A stretch of 64,000 nt of DNA from Pseudomonas sp. 5P_3.1_Bac2 (GTDB lineage: Bacteria > Pseudomonadota > Gammaproteobacteria > Pseudomonadales > Pseudomonadaceae), in assembly GCF_025465995.1 (NCBI RefSeq), contig NZ_JANLNY010000022.1:248001-312000 (forward strand), in the 5' to 3' direction. Numbering within the stretch: the first letter of the stretch is position 1; each line of letters starts with the position of its first letter. The notes under the pieces were generated by a model that saw only the letters and a list, made by a program, of their open reading frames with translations, was not told where the DNA came from and did not search any database. This document shows positions 56,830 through 64,000 of this stretch, one piece after another. The position numbers and the translations under genes were made by a program.

Positions 56830-56941
56830 TCCCAGCCCGCCAGGCCAGCCTTGCGCTGGCTTAGCACGGATCGGCTGCTTACCCCCGCCGTTACTCACTC
56901 GCCGGATGCTCGTGGGTTTGGGATGCTCGTAGAGCCTGCGC

Positions 56942-59797
56942 ATGAGCCGTCATGACGAAATACGTCCGCTAATTGATGAGGGCATCGACCGTAAGGTCCT
57001 GACCCAACTGCGCGGACGCTTCCTCAAAATCAACCAAAGCCGCTTGCAGCACACGTTGCAGGCGATGTCGACACGCCAGCAGTTGGTCCTCAACTTACTG
57101 CCGCTGCTGCTGCATGTGAATCACCCGCTGCTGCCGGGCTATGTCTGCGCCCTCACGCCCAGCGGTCTGTGCGGCTTTGAACCAAGCCCTGAGCAACTGG
57201 CGCAAGTGCAGCGCCTGACCCGCTCCTTCACCTATAAACCCTATCGCGCGCCCCAGAGCCTGCCGCTGCTGGGTTTGTTTTTGATGGGCAGCCTCGGCAG
57301 CGTGGCTCAGGCCGAGCAAAGTGATCTGGACCTATGGCTGTGCCACGCCAGCGACTTAACCGATCAGCAACGCCTGGAATTACAGAAGAAATGCCAGCTG
57401 CTGGAAGCCTGGGCCGCCAGCCAAGGCGCCGAAGCACACTTCTTTTTGATCGACCCACAGCGCTTCACCCAGGGCAGCCGCGAAACCCAGCTCAGCTCCG
57501 ATGATTGCGGCACCACCCAGCACTACCTGCTGCTCGATGAGTTTTATCGCACCGCCATCTGGCTCGGCGGCCGTACGCCGATGTGGTGGCTGGTGCCCAG
57601 CTATGAAGAGCACCGCTACGAGCACTACACCAGCACCCTGCTGGCCAGACGCTTTGTCCGCGCCGAGGATGTGCTCGACTTCGGCCACCTGAACCATATC
57701 CCCGCCGAGGAATTTATTGGCGCCGGCATGTGGCAGCTGTTTAAGGGCATCGAATCGCCCTATAAGTCGGTACTTAAGCTGCTCCTGACGGAGGTCTATG
57801 CCAGCGAATACCCGCAGGTGCAGTGCTTGTCGCGGCGCTTTAAGCAGGCGGTGTACGCCAACCGCCTGGATGTGGCCGAGCTGGACCCTTACATCATGGT
57901 CTACCGACGCCTGGAGGAATACCTCACGCAACGCGGCGAGAGCGAGCGCCTGGAGTTGGTGCGCCGTTGCCTGTACCTGAAGGTCGACCGCAAACTCAGC
58001 CGGCCGCCGCGCGGACCGCGCAAAAGCTGGCAGCGCCTGTTACTCGAACAGCTCAGCAGCAACTGGCAGTGGGACTCGCGCAAGCTGGCCCTGCTGGATA
58101 GCCGCAGCCAGTGGAAGATGCGCCAGGTCACAGCCGAGCGACGCATGCTGGTCAATGAGCTGACCTACAGCTACCGCTTTCTGTCGCAGTTTGCCCGCAC
58201 CAGCCAAACCGGCAGTTCGCTCAATAGCCGTGACATGGCCGTACTCGGCCGGCGCCTGTACGCCGCCTTTGAGCGCAAAGCCGGCAAGATCGAGTTTATT
58301 AACCCCGGTATCGCCCCCGACTTGGCCGAGGACACCCTGACCCTGGCCCACAGCGCCAACCCGGACAACCCCAAAGAGCAGCAGTGGGCCATCTACCACG
58401 GCAGCGTCGCCGCTCAGGAACTGAATAACTTTGCCCCGCTTAAGCGCAGCCGCGATTTACTCGAACTGCTGGCCTGGAGTTATCGCAACGGCGTGATCGA
58501 CTCCACCACCCGGCTGGCCCTGAACCCTGGCAGCAGTGATCTGCGCGAACCGGAGCTGCAAAACCTGATTGGCAGCCTGCAGCAGTTGGTGCCACTGCCC
58601 TTGCCGGCGGTGGACGAAGCGGCGCTGCTAAGCCCCAGCCAGGCCAAGGAGGTGTTGCTGCTGGTCAATGTGGCGCTGGACCCGCTTAAGCAGTTCAGCC
58701 AGCAGAACCTCCATATGACCACCGAGCACACCGACGCCCTCGCCTACTCCGGAGTGCGCGAAAACTTGGTGCTGAGCATCGATCAAGTCACCCTGAACAG
58801 CTGGCACGAGCTGCTGGTCCACCGCTACGAAGGCGCGGATGCCCTGCTTGACTGCCTGCGCGACTACCTCAACAACCTGCCCGCCGACGGCCCGCTGCCG
58901 AACTTGCGGGTACGCTGCTTCTGTCGCAACCGCGCCAGCGCCATCGCCGAGCGGGTGCAGGAGCTGTTCCAGCAGGCACTGGTGAGCGTGCGCGGCAGCT
59001 TGGCCACGCGCTATCTGCTGCAAATCAGCCAGCGTTATCACATCCTCGATCTGCGCCCGAGCCACGTCAGCCATATCGGCCTGAAAGACTTGCCCACACT
59101 GATCGAGCATCTGGGCAACGAGCAAACCGACTACAGCGCACTGCGCCTGGACCGCAGCGCCTTAAGCGGCGACGACCTGGCGCTGATCCTGCCCGCCGGC
59201 CAACCGCACTGCATTCAACTGTTCTACCGCCTCAATGAACGGGGCGATGAGGCTGAACTGAGCGTGCTCGATGAACACAACAGCCTGTGGCGGCAACGCG
59301 TGCCCTATCGCGATGAGCAAAGCCTGTTGACCCCGCTGCAGCGGTTTTTCCAGGCGGTGCTGTACCGGCACAACGCCGCCTTGCCGCTGGACAGCCAACC
59401 AGAGCATCAGCCACTGCAACTGCTGTATTACCGCATCCAGCCGGATGCGCCCTGGCGCCCGCAGCGTTTAGAGACGCGCACGCCGCCAGAGTCGGCGCTG
59501 AATCAGGCGTTCTATGACGTGCAGGCGATCATCACGCCCACCGACAGCAATCACGCCAGCGTTACCCTGTATTGCAACCATCAGGAATTTTCTGAATTGC
59601 AGTATGGCGCTGGCCTGTTTAGCGCGGTGGCCCGCCATATCTTGGCGCAACGCCGCGAGCCGCTGCGCTACCCGTGCTACATCACCGACTTGGATTTATC
59701 GGCGGTGCTCGGTGGTGGGCAGATGCAAGGGGTGCATTACCTGCGCTACAAGAGCCGCCTAGAAGCGGCCCTCAACCAAGCGCTGGAGCAGGCCTAG
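56942..59797 (+). CDS. cyaA: Class I adenylate cyclase
   Basis: Adenylate cyclase of the enterobacterial class I type, 951 residues. The N-terminal catalytic half has the nucleotidyltransferase fold with the LFLMGSLGSVAQAEQSDLDLW segment, shown here as GSLGSVAQAEQSDLDLW, holding the catalytic DLD aspartates; the C-terminal half is regulatory. Produces cAMP for Vfr in pseudomonads. Own promoter region; convergent with rnk. Confidence 0.95.
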   Translation: MSRHDEIRPLIDEGIDRKVLTQLRGRFLKINQSRLQHTLQAMSTRQQLVLNLLPLLLHVNHPLLPGYVCALTPSGLCGFEPSPEQLAQVQRLTRSFTYKPYRAPQSLPLLGLFLMGSLGSVAQAEQSDLDLWLCHASDLTDQQRLELQKKCQLLEAWAASQGAEAHFFLIDPQRFTQGSRETQLSSDDCGTTQHYLLLDEFYRTAIWLGGRTPMWWLVPSYEEHRYEHYTSTLLARRFVRAEDVLDFGHLNHIPAEEFIGAGMWQLFKGIESPYKSVLKLLLTEVYASEYPQVQCLSRRFKQAVYANRLDVAELDPYIMVYRRLEEYLTQRGESERLELVRRCLYLKVDRKLSRPPRGPRKSWQRLLLEQLSSNWQWDSRKLALLDSRSQWKMRQVTAERRMLVNELTYSYRFLSQFARTSQTGSSLNSRDMAVLGRRLYAAFERKAGKIEFINPGIAPDLAEDTLTLAHSANPDNPKEQQWAIYHGSVAAQELNNFAPLKRSRDLLELLAWSYRNGVIDSTTRLALNPGSSDLREPELQNLIGSLQQLVPLPLPAVDEAALLSPSQAKEVLLLVNVALDPLKQFSQQNLHMTTEHTDALAYSGVRENLVLSIDQVTLNSWHELLVHRYEGADALLDCLRDYLNNLPADGPLPNLRVRCFCRNRASAIAERVQELFQQALVSVRGSLATRYLLQISQRYHILDLRPSHVSHIGLKDLPTLIEHLGNEQTDYSALRLDRSALSGDDLALILPAGQPHCIQLFYRLNERGDEAELSVLDEHNSLWRQRVPYRDEQSLLTPLQRFFQAVLYRHNAALPLDSQPEHQPLQLLYYRIQPDAPWRPQRLETRTPPESALNQAFYDVQAIITPTDSNHASVTLYCNHQEFSELQYGAGLFSAVARHILAQRREPLRYPCYITDLDLSAVLGGGQMQGVHYLRYKSRLEAALNQALEQA

Positions 59798-59834
59798 GGC
59801 GCAGCAATGCGCGTTAGGCCTGCATCAGGAGGGA

Positions 59835-60245
59835 TTAGTTGCGCTGGTATTCGCCGGCGGCTTCTGGCTGATATTCCACGGCCAGCAGCTCAAGCTCGAG
59901 CACTTTGCCATTGGGCAAGGTCCACTGGATGTGCTGGCCCACGCTCAGGCCCAGCAGCGCGCTGCCTACCGGAGCGAGCACCGAGACATTGCCCTCAGGG
60001 CCGGTCTCATGGGGATAAACCAAGGTCAGGTGGTAGTCCTTGCCGCTGCCGAGCTCCCGGCAGTGCACCCGCGAGTTCATGGTGACCACACCCGCCGGCA
60101 CTTCGTCATGGCCGACCACTTCGGCGCGCGCCAGTTCGGCGTGCAACGCTTCGGCGGCGGGGCCGTAGTCGTCCAGCTCGTCGAGCAGTTGCTCCAGACG
60201 CTGTAGGTCAAGGCGAGTGATGATAATGGCTGGTGTGCTGCTCAT
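59835..60245 (-). CDS. rnk: Nucleoside diphosphate kinase regulator Rnk
   Basis: GreA/GreB-like protein (136 residues): a short N-terminal helical arm (LQRLEQLLDELDDYG...) and a C-terminal FKBP-like domain (VTLVYPHE-like strand, VLAPVGSALLGLSVGQHIQW). Rnk binds RNA polymerase without the tip acidic loop of Gre factors and in E. coli can influence Ndk levels. In the usual position next to cyaA. Its stop faces the cyaA stop; a short GCGCA-GCAA-TGCGC hairpin between them lacks a U-tract. Confidence 0.93.
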   Translation of the reverse strand: MSSTPAIIITRLDLQRLEQLLDELDDYGPAAEALHAELARAEVVGHDEVPAGVVTMNSRVHCRELGSGKDYHLTLVYPHETGPEGNVSVLAPVGSALLGLSVGQHIQWTLPNGKVLELELLAVEYQPEAAGEYQRN

Positions 60246-60282
60246 GGTGCGGGTGCATCTCCTTTAGTAAATGACAAAAAGC

Positions 60283-60310
60283 AAAACCCCATCGCGATGG
60301 ATGGGGTTTT
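60283..60310 (-). terminator. Terminator of cyaY-DUF1289
   Basis: Stem AAAACCCCATC / GATGGGGTTTT (11 bp) with a 6-base loop. Minus strand continues TTTTGCTTTTTG, giving a good U-tract 55 bp after the DUF1289 stop; rnk begins 38 bp further on. Confidence 0.85.
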
Positions 60311-60364
60311 ACAAGGGCCTGGCTCGACCCTACCACAGCTAATTAAATAAACAAGGCCAGTGGC

Positions 60365-60580
60365 TCAGCGGCCACCCTGGCGCCTGGCCAGTCGCGCGCT
60401 CGCCGCCGCACACACCGCACGACGGCCAGCGCCATCCAGGCTAGCCCATTGCAGGATCTCCGTCAGACGCCGGCCACAACCTAAACAGACGTCATCGGGA
60501 TCCAGGCAGCATTGCCGCCGGCAGGGGCTGGCGACGTCTGCGGCAGGGCTTTCAGAGCTCTTCGAACTCAAGTTCGACAC
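60365..60580 (-). CDS. DUF1289 cysteine-rich protein
   Basis: Protein of 71 residues of the DUF1289 family: SPCRRQCCLDPDDVCLGCGRRLTEI has the characteristic spaced cysteines that could hold zinc or an iron-sulfur centre, followed by a W-x-SLDGAGRR helix. It starts at GTG 60580, 8 bases after GAGGA, and overlaps cyaY by 29 bp, so it is co-translated with frataxin. DUF1289 function is unknown; a link to iron or cluster handling is inferred from cyaY only. Confidence 0.78.
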   Translation of the reverse strand: MSNLSSKSSESPAADVASPCRRQCCLDPDDVCLGCGRRLTEILQWASLDGAGRRAVCAAASARLARRQGGR

Positions 60581-60884
60581 CGGCTTGTTCCTCGGTGATG
60601 CGCACCAACATCTCGCCCAGCAACTCGTCACTGGTGTCGCAGACCCAACGCTCGCTGGCCTCGTCGTAGTCGAAATGGAACCCCCCGCTGCGCGCCGCCA
60701 GCCACAGTTGGCGCAGCGCTGCTTGACGGCTGAAGATCAGTTGACTGCCGTTCTCAAAGCGCACGGTGAGCACGCCGCCGGAGTTTTCCAGATCAAGATC
60801 CAGGTCGCTGTCATCGAAAATATCTTCCACCGCCTGTTGGGTGGCATCGACCAGGTCGTGAAAGCGGGCTTCGGTCAAACTCAT
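60552..60884 (-). CDS. cyaY: Bacterial frataxin CyaY
   Basis: Iron-binding regulator of Fe-S cluster assembly, 110 residues. The acidic first helix (EARFHDLVDATQQAVEDIFD) and acidic ridge DDSDLDLDLENS are present, then the beta-sheet with LIFSRQAALRQLWLAARSGG. In pseudomonads cyaY lies near lysA rather than with isc genes. It shares 29 bp with the downstream DUF1289 gene. Confidence 0.93.
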   Translation of the reverse strand: MSLTEARFHDLVDATQQAVEDIFDDSDLDLDLENSGGVLTVRFENGSQLIFSRQAALRQLWLAARSGGFHFDYDEASERWVCDTSDELLGEMLVRITEEQAGVELEFEEL

Positions 60885-60933
60885 TACGACTTACCTCAAA
60901 AAATTCAACACCTACAGTCTTCAGCTGCAGTGA

Positions 60934-61974
60934 TTAACGATCGTGCAGTTGCCGGCGATATTCGCCTGGACTTTGCCCGGTCCAGCGACGAAACGCCCGG
61001 GCCAGCGAGCCAGGCTCACTAAAGCCGACTAAAAAGGCGATTTCCACCAGATCCAGGGCCGGATCGCGCAGATAGTGCAAAACCAGTTGCTGCCGGGTTT
61101 GGTCGACTAACTGGTTAAACGACAAACCCGCTTCGCGCAAACGCCGTTGCAGGGTACGCGGACTTAAGGCCAAACGCTCGGCGATTTGCTGCAAATCCGC
61201 GCCAGCCTCCGGTAATTGTCGGGATAACTCAAGCCGGGCGCGATCCAGCACCGTCTGCCCCTGCTGAATTTCACCAAGCAAGCGGTCGGCATAAGCATCC
61301 AGCATCAAGCGCACTTGCGCGTCGGCTTGGCCTAAGGGCGTACTGAGCAAGCGTTTGGGGAAGACCAGGGCATTGTCGGCCTGTTCGAATAACACCGGGC
61401 AGCGAAAGATCCGCTGGTATTCGCGCAGATCCGCCGGCGCCGCGTGCTGAAAGCGCACTTCGGTCGGCGCCACGTCCAAGCCCGTGACCCAGCGGCCGAA
61501 GGTCAGCCAGCCGGCCAGGGTTTCCTCACTGAGCTGGCGTTGCTGCTGGCGATGCTGTGGCCACCAGCTGTGCACCACCAACGGCTCAGTGTCTGGACGC
61601 GGCGGCTCGTCAGCCAGATCGATCCGCCCCAGGTTGCCCACCAGCGCGGCATAGCGCGCTTGGCGATGCAGGGCATCGGCCAGGGTGGCGCAACTCATGA
61701 CCAAATAACCCAGCACGCCGTAGTAGCCCGGCCGCACTGCTTCGCCCAAATGCAGGCCTAAAAACTGATCGTCACTGACTTGCACGCCAAGCCCAAGTAA
61801 TTGCAGGTAAGTGCTGGCGGCAATGCGCTGATCACGCTGGCTAAGCAGCTGCGGAGCGAGCTGCACCTGGGCAAGCAAAGCGCTGGGTTCTAGGCCTTGG
61901 CGCGCCAAATAATCCAGCAAGCCCTGCAAGTAGGCGACGGAAACCGAACTGATGGTGACTAGCGGGTGATCCAT
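60934..61974 (-). CDS. AraC-family transcriptional regulator (OruR/ArgR-like)
   Basis: Regulator of 346 residues. An N-terminal arabinose-binding-like domain (about 20-205, YLQGLLDYLARQGLEPSAL, VSDDQFLGLHLGEAVRPG) is followed by a C-terminal double HTH of AraC type (about 255-340: IAERLALSPRTLQRRLREAG and IAFLVGFSEPGSLARAFRRW). Target unknown; neighbours give no metabolic hint. ATG at 61974 preceded by AGGAG. It sits between cyaY and lptM and appears to be an insertion in an otherwise conserved gene order. Confidence 0.88.
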   Translation of the reverse strand: MDHPLVTISSVSVAYLQGLLDYLARQGLEPSALLAQVQLAPQLLSQRDQRIAASTYLQLLGLGVQVSDDQFLGLHLGEAVRPGYYGVLGYLVMSCATLADALHRQARYAALVGNLGRIDLADEPPRPDTEPLVVHSWWPQHRQQQRQLSEETLAGWLTFGRWVTGLDVAPTEVRFQHAAPADLREYQRIFRCPVLFEQADNALVFPKRLLSTPLGQADAQVRLMLDAYADRLLGEIQQGQTVLDRARLELSRQLPEAGADLQQIAERLALSPRTLQRRLREAGLSFNQLVDQTRQQLVLHYLRDPALDLVEIAFLVGFSEPGSLARAFRRWTGQSPGEYRRQLHDR

Positions 61975-62101
61975 CGCGGCTCCTAAACGCTGTCTAATAT
62001 TCCTGACAAAGCCCCGTAATACGGGAACCTTGGCGCATAGGCAAGGCGTCAGGTGCTCGGTATACTCCGGTGCAATCATGCAAATTTTCAAGGATTTCAC
62101 C

Positions 62102-62230
62102 ATGAAACGCTTGTTCACCGCCGTTCTTGCGATGCTTGCCGTCAGCACCCTGCTTGCAGCCTGTGGCCAAAAAGGCCCGCTGTACCTGCCTGACGAAGAT
62201 AAGCCAGCCAAAGCGCAAACCGCCGAATAA
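62102..62230 (+). CDS. lptM: LPS translocon maturation lipoprotein LptM (YifL)
   Basis: Small lipoprotein of 42 residues. Signal peptide with lipobox LLAAC; Cys21 is lipidated, followed by GQKGPLYLPDED, the segment by which LptM mimics LPS and helps LptD mature in E. coli. Directly upstream of lysA (9 bp), the standard proteobacterial order. Confidence 0.93.
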   Translation: MKRLFTAVLAMLAVSTLLAACGQKGPLYLPDEDKPAKAQTAE

Positions 62231-62239
62231 GGACCGCTC

Positions 62240-63493
62240 ATGAACGCGTTTAACTACCGCGATGGTGAACTCTTCGCGGAGGGTGTCGCCCTGTCCGCTA
62301 TTGCTGAACGTTTCGGTACGCCGACCTACGTTTACTCCCGCGCCCACATCGAAGCCCAGTACCGCAGCTACGCCGATGCCCTGCAAGGTCTGCCCCATCT
62401 GGTCTGCTTTGCCGTTAAAGCCAACTCCAACCTGGCCGTGCTGAACGTCCTGGCCCGCCTCGGCGCAGGCTTCGACATCGTCTCCCGCGGCGAGCTGGAG
62501 CGGGTCCTCAGCGCCGGCGGTGATCCGGCCAAAGTGGTGTTCTCCGGCGTTGGCAAAAGCCGCGACGACATGCGCCGCGCCCTGCAAGTTGGCGTGCACT
62601 GCTTTAACGTCGAATCCCGCGATGAGCTGGAGCGTCTGCAACAAGTGGCCGCCGAGCTGGGCCAAGTGGCGCCGATCTCGCTGCGGGTTAACCCGGACGT
62701 CGACGCCGGCACCCACCCGTATATCTCCACCGGCCTTAAAGAAAACAAGTTCGGTATCGACATCGAGCAGGCCGAGGCGGTGTACGCCCGTGCCGCTGAA
62801 CTGCCGAACCTGAGCATCGTGGGCGTGGATTGCCATATCGGTTCGCAGCTGACCAGCTTGCCACCGTTCCTCGATGCCCTCGACCGCCTGCTGGTGCTGG
62901 TCGATCGCTTAGCCGCGCGCGGCATCGTGATCAAGCATCTGGACTTGGGCGGCGGCCTCGGCGTGCAGTACCGCGACGAGCAACCTCCGCTGGCTGGCGA
63001 GTACATCCAGGCGATTCGCCAGCGTATCGCCGGGCGCGACCTGGCCCTGGTCTTTGAGCCAGGCCGTTATATCGTCGCCAACGCCGGCGTGTTGCTGACC
63101 CGCGTGGAATACCTCAAGCACACCGAACATAAAGACTTCGCCATCATCGACGCAGCGATGAACGACCTGATCCGCCCGGCGCTGTACCAAGCCTGGATGG
63201 AAGTGGTTGCCGTGCGCCCGCGCGAAGGCGAAGCGCGCCCCTACGACTTAGTTGGACCGATTTGCGAAACCGGCGACTTTATCGCCAAGGACCGCTCACT
63301 GGTGCTGGCCGAAGCCGACCTGCTGGCCGTGCGCTCGGCTGGTGCCTATGGCTTTGTCATGAGCTCCAACTACAACACTCGCGGCCGCGCTGCCGAGGTG
63401 ATGGTGGATGGCGAGCAGAGCGTTGAAGTGCGCCGCCGGGAAACCCTCCACGAGTTGTTTGCCGGCGAAAGCTGCCTGCCGCCCGCCAGCTAA
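62240..63493 (+). CDS. lysA: Diaminopimelate decarboxylase
   Basis: PLP enzyme (417 residues) making L-lysine from meso-diaminopimelate. The PLP lysine is Lys60 in VCFAVKANSN; phosphate-binding HLDLGGGLGVQY and the second-subunit CETGDF motif are present. Part of lptM-lysA-dapF, with dapF 12 bp downstream. Confidence 0.96.
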   Translation: MNAFNYRDGELFAEGVALSAIAERFGTPTYVYSRAHIEAQYRSYADALQGLPHLVCFAVKANSNLAVLNVLARLGAGFDIVSRGELERVLSAGGDPAKVVFSGVGKSRDDMRRALQVGVHCFNVESRDELERLQQVAAELGQVAPISLRVNPDVDAGTHPYISTGLKENKFGIDIEQAEAVYARAAELPNLSIVGVDCHIGSQLTSLPPFLDALDRLLVLVDRLAARGIVIKHLDLGGGLGVQYRDEQPPLAGEYIQAIRQRIAGRDLALVFEPGRYIVANAGVLLTRVEYLKHTEHKDFAIIDAAMNDLIRPALYQAWMEVVAVRPREGEARPYDLVGPICETGDFIAKDRSLVLAEADLLAVRSAGAYGFVMSSNYNTRGRAAEVMVDGEQSVEVRRRETLHELFAGESCLPPAS

Positions 63494-63505
63494 AAGGACT
63501 CGGTC

Positions 63506-64000
63506 ATGTTATTGCGCTTTACCAAGATGCACGGCCTCGGTAATGACTTTATGGTCCTCGACCTGGTCAGCCAGCACGCGCATATCCAGCCGAAAAACGC
63601 TAAGCAATGGGGTGACCGGCATACCGGCGTCGGCTTCGATCAGCTGCTGCTGGTCGAGCCGCCCAGCAACCCGGATGTGGACTTCCGCTATCGCATCTTC
63701 AATGCCGACGGCTCAGAAGTGGAACAGTGCGGCAATGGTGCGCGCTGCTTCGCCCGCTTTGTGCTGGATAAGCGCCTGACGGTGAAGAAACAAATTCGCG
63801 TGGAAACCAAAGGCGGCATCATCGAGCTGGATGTGCGTGCCGACGGGCAAATCTGCGTCAACATGGGCCCGCCGCGCTTAAAGCCGGAGCAGATTCCGTT
63901 CCAGGCTGCGCAGCAGGCCCTGAGTTACCCGGTTGAAGTCGAAGGCCAGAGCCTTGAGCTGGCGGCCGTGTCGATGGGCAACCCGCATGCCGTGCTGCGC
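63506..64000 (+). CDS. dapF: Diaminopimelate epimerase (partial)
   Basis: Start of DapF, which interconverts LL- and meso-diaminopimelate. 165 residues are visible. Opening [12 protein letters not shown] and the first catalytic cysteine Cys75 in [10 protein letters not shown] are present; the second cysteine lies beyond the window. ATG at 63506. Supplies the substrate of LysA just upstream. Confidence 0.95.
   Translation, partial: MLLRFTKMHGLGNDFMVLDLVSQHAHIQPKNAKQWGDRHTGVGFDQLLLVEPPSNPDVDFRYRIFNADGSEVEQCGNGARCFARFVLDKRLTVKKQIRVETKGGIIELDVRADGQICVNMGPPRLKPEQIPFQAAQQALSYPVEVEGQSLELAAVSMGNPHAVLR

Overview
The window is a stretch of a Pseudomonas-type gammaproteobacterial chromosome: GC-rich, densely packed, with no insertion sequence, prophage, CRISPR array or tRNA that I could see. 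The assignment rests on combinations typical of pseudomonads: algP/algQ/algR/algZ beside hemC-hemD-hemX-hemY, the ubiI-ubiH-pepP-zapA-6S RNA block, rho-trxA-ppx-ppk-hemB, and cyaA-rnk-cyaY-lptM-lysA-dapF. Remarks on gene order in P. aeruginosa are recalled knowledge, not a comparison run here.

Region 1 (1-8,650) is a catabolic island for protocatechuate through the beta-ketoadipate pathway, all on the minus strand: pcaQ, pcaHG, a ZapE/AFG1-like ATPase, pcaR, pcaIJF and the start of pcaT. PcaHG opens the ring, PcaIJ activates beta-ketoadipate with CoA, and PcaF cleaves it to succinyl-CoA and acetyl-CoA. The regulators' operators can be read: paired CGAT(T/A)ATCG palindromes with 19-bp centre spacing before both pcaI and pcaR, and ATAACC-N4-GGTT palindromes before pcaH and pcaQ. 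The first PcaQ site contains the pcaQ stop codon.

Region 2 (8,650-14,420) holds an amino-acid permease, a lone rfbC/rmlC and the C4-dicarboxylate two-component pair dctB-dctD, without the rest of the rml genes or a dct transporter. Region 3 (14,420-22,140) holds ubiquinone hydroxylases (ubiI, ubiH), pepP, a YgfB protein, a coiled-coil protein plus zapA, 6S RNA with a 5-formyl-THF cyclo-ligase, a 44-residue membrane miniprotein, an EVE protein and a FliL-like protein. Region 4 (22,140-34,200) holds a quinone oxidoreductase, glpT, ubiD with an iron-sulfur flavin reductase, rho, trxA, ppx, ppk and hemB.

Region 5 (34,200-46,420) is a mixed block: sterol-desaturase-like protein, elbB, hotdog thioesterase, YaiI, a cytochrome c-FTR1 iron permease, LysE and TerC exporters, a short MscS protein, an ABC-F protein, TIGR02444, algP with 18 copies of a 36-bp repeat, and a periplasmic FKBP. 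Region 6 (46,420-53,700) is algQ, hemY-hemX-hemD-hemC and algR-algZ. A 342-bp gap between algQ and hemY is AT-rich in its middle, carries inverted repeats, and lies where P. aeruginosa has dsbH. Region 7 (53,700-64,000) is argH followed by three tightly coupled small genes, a TIGR02647 protein, cyaA, rnk, a cyaY/DUF1289 overlapping pair, an AraC regulator, lptM, lysA and the start of dapF.

I found no strong candidate for a wholly new multi-gene system. The best leads are the ATPase built into the pca cluster, the paired operator architecture, the cyaY-DUF1289 overlap, the miniprotein with its own ribosome binding site and terminator, and the odd algQ-hemY gap.
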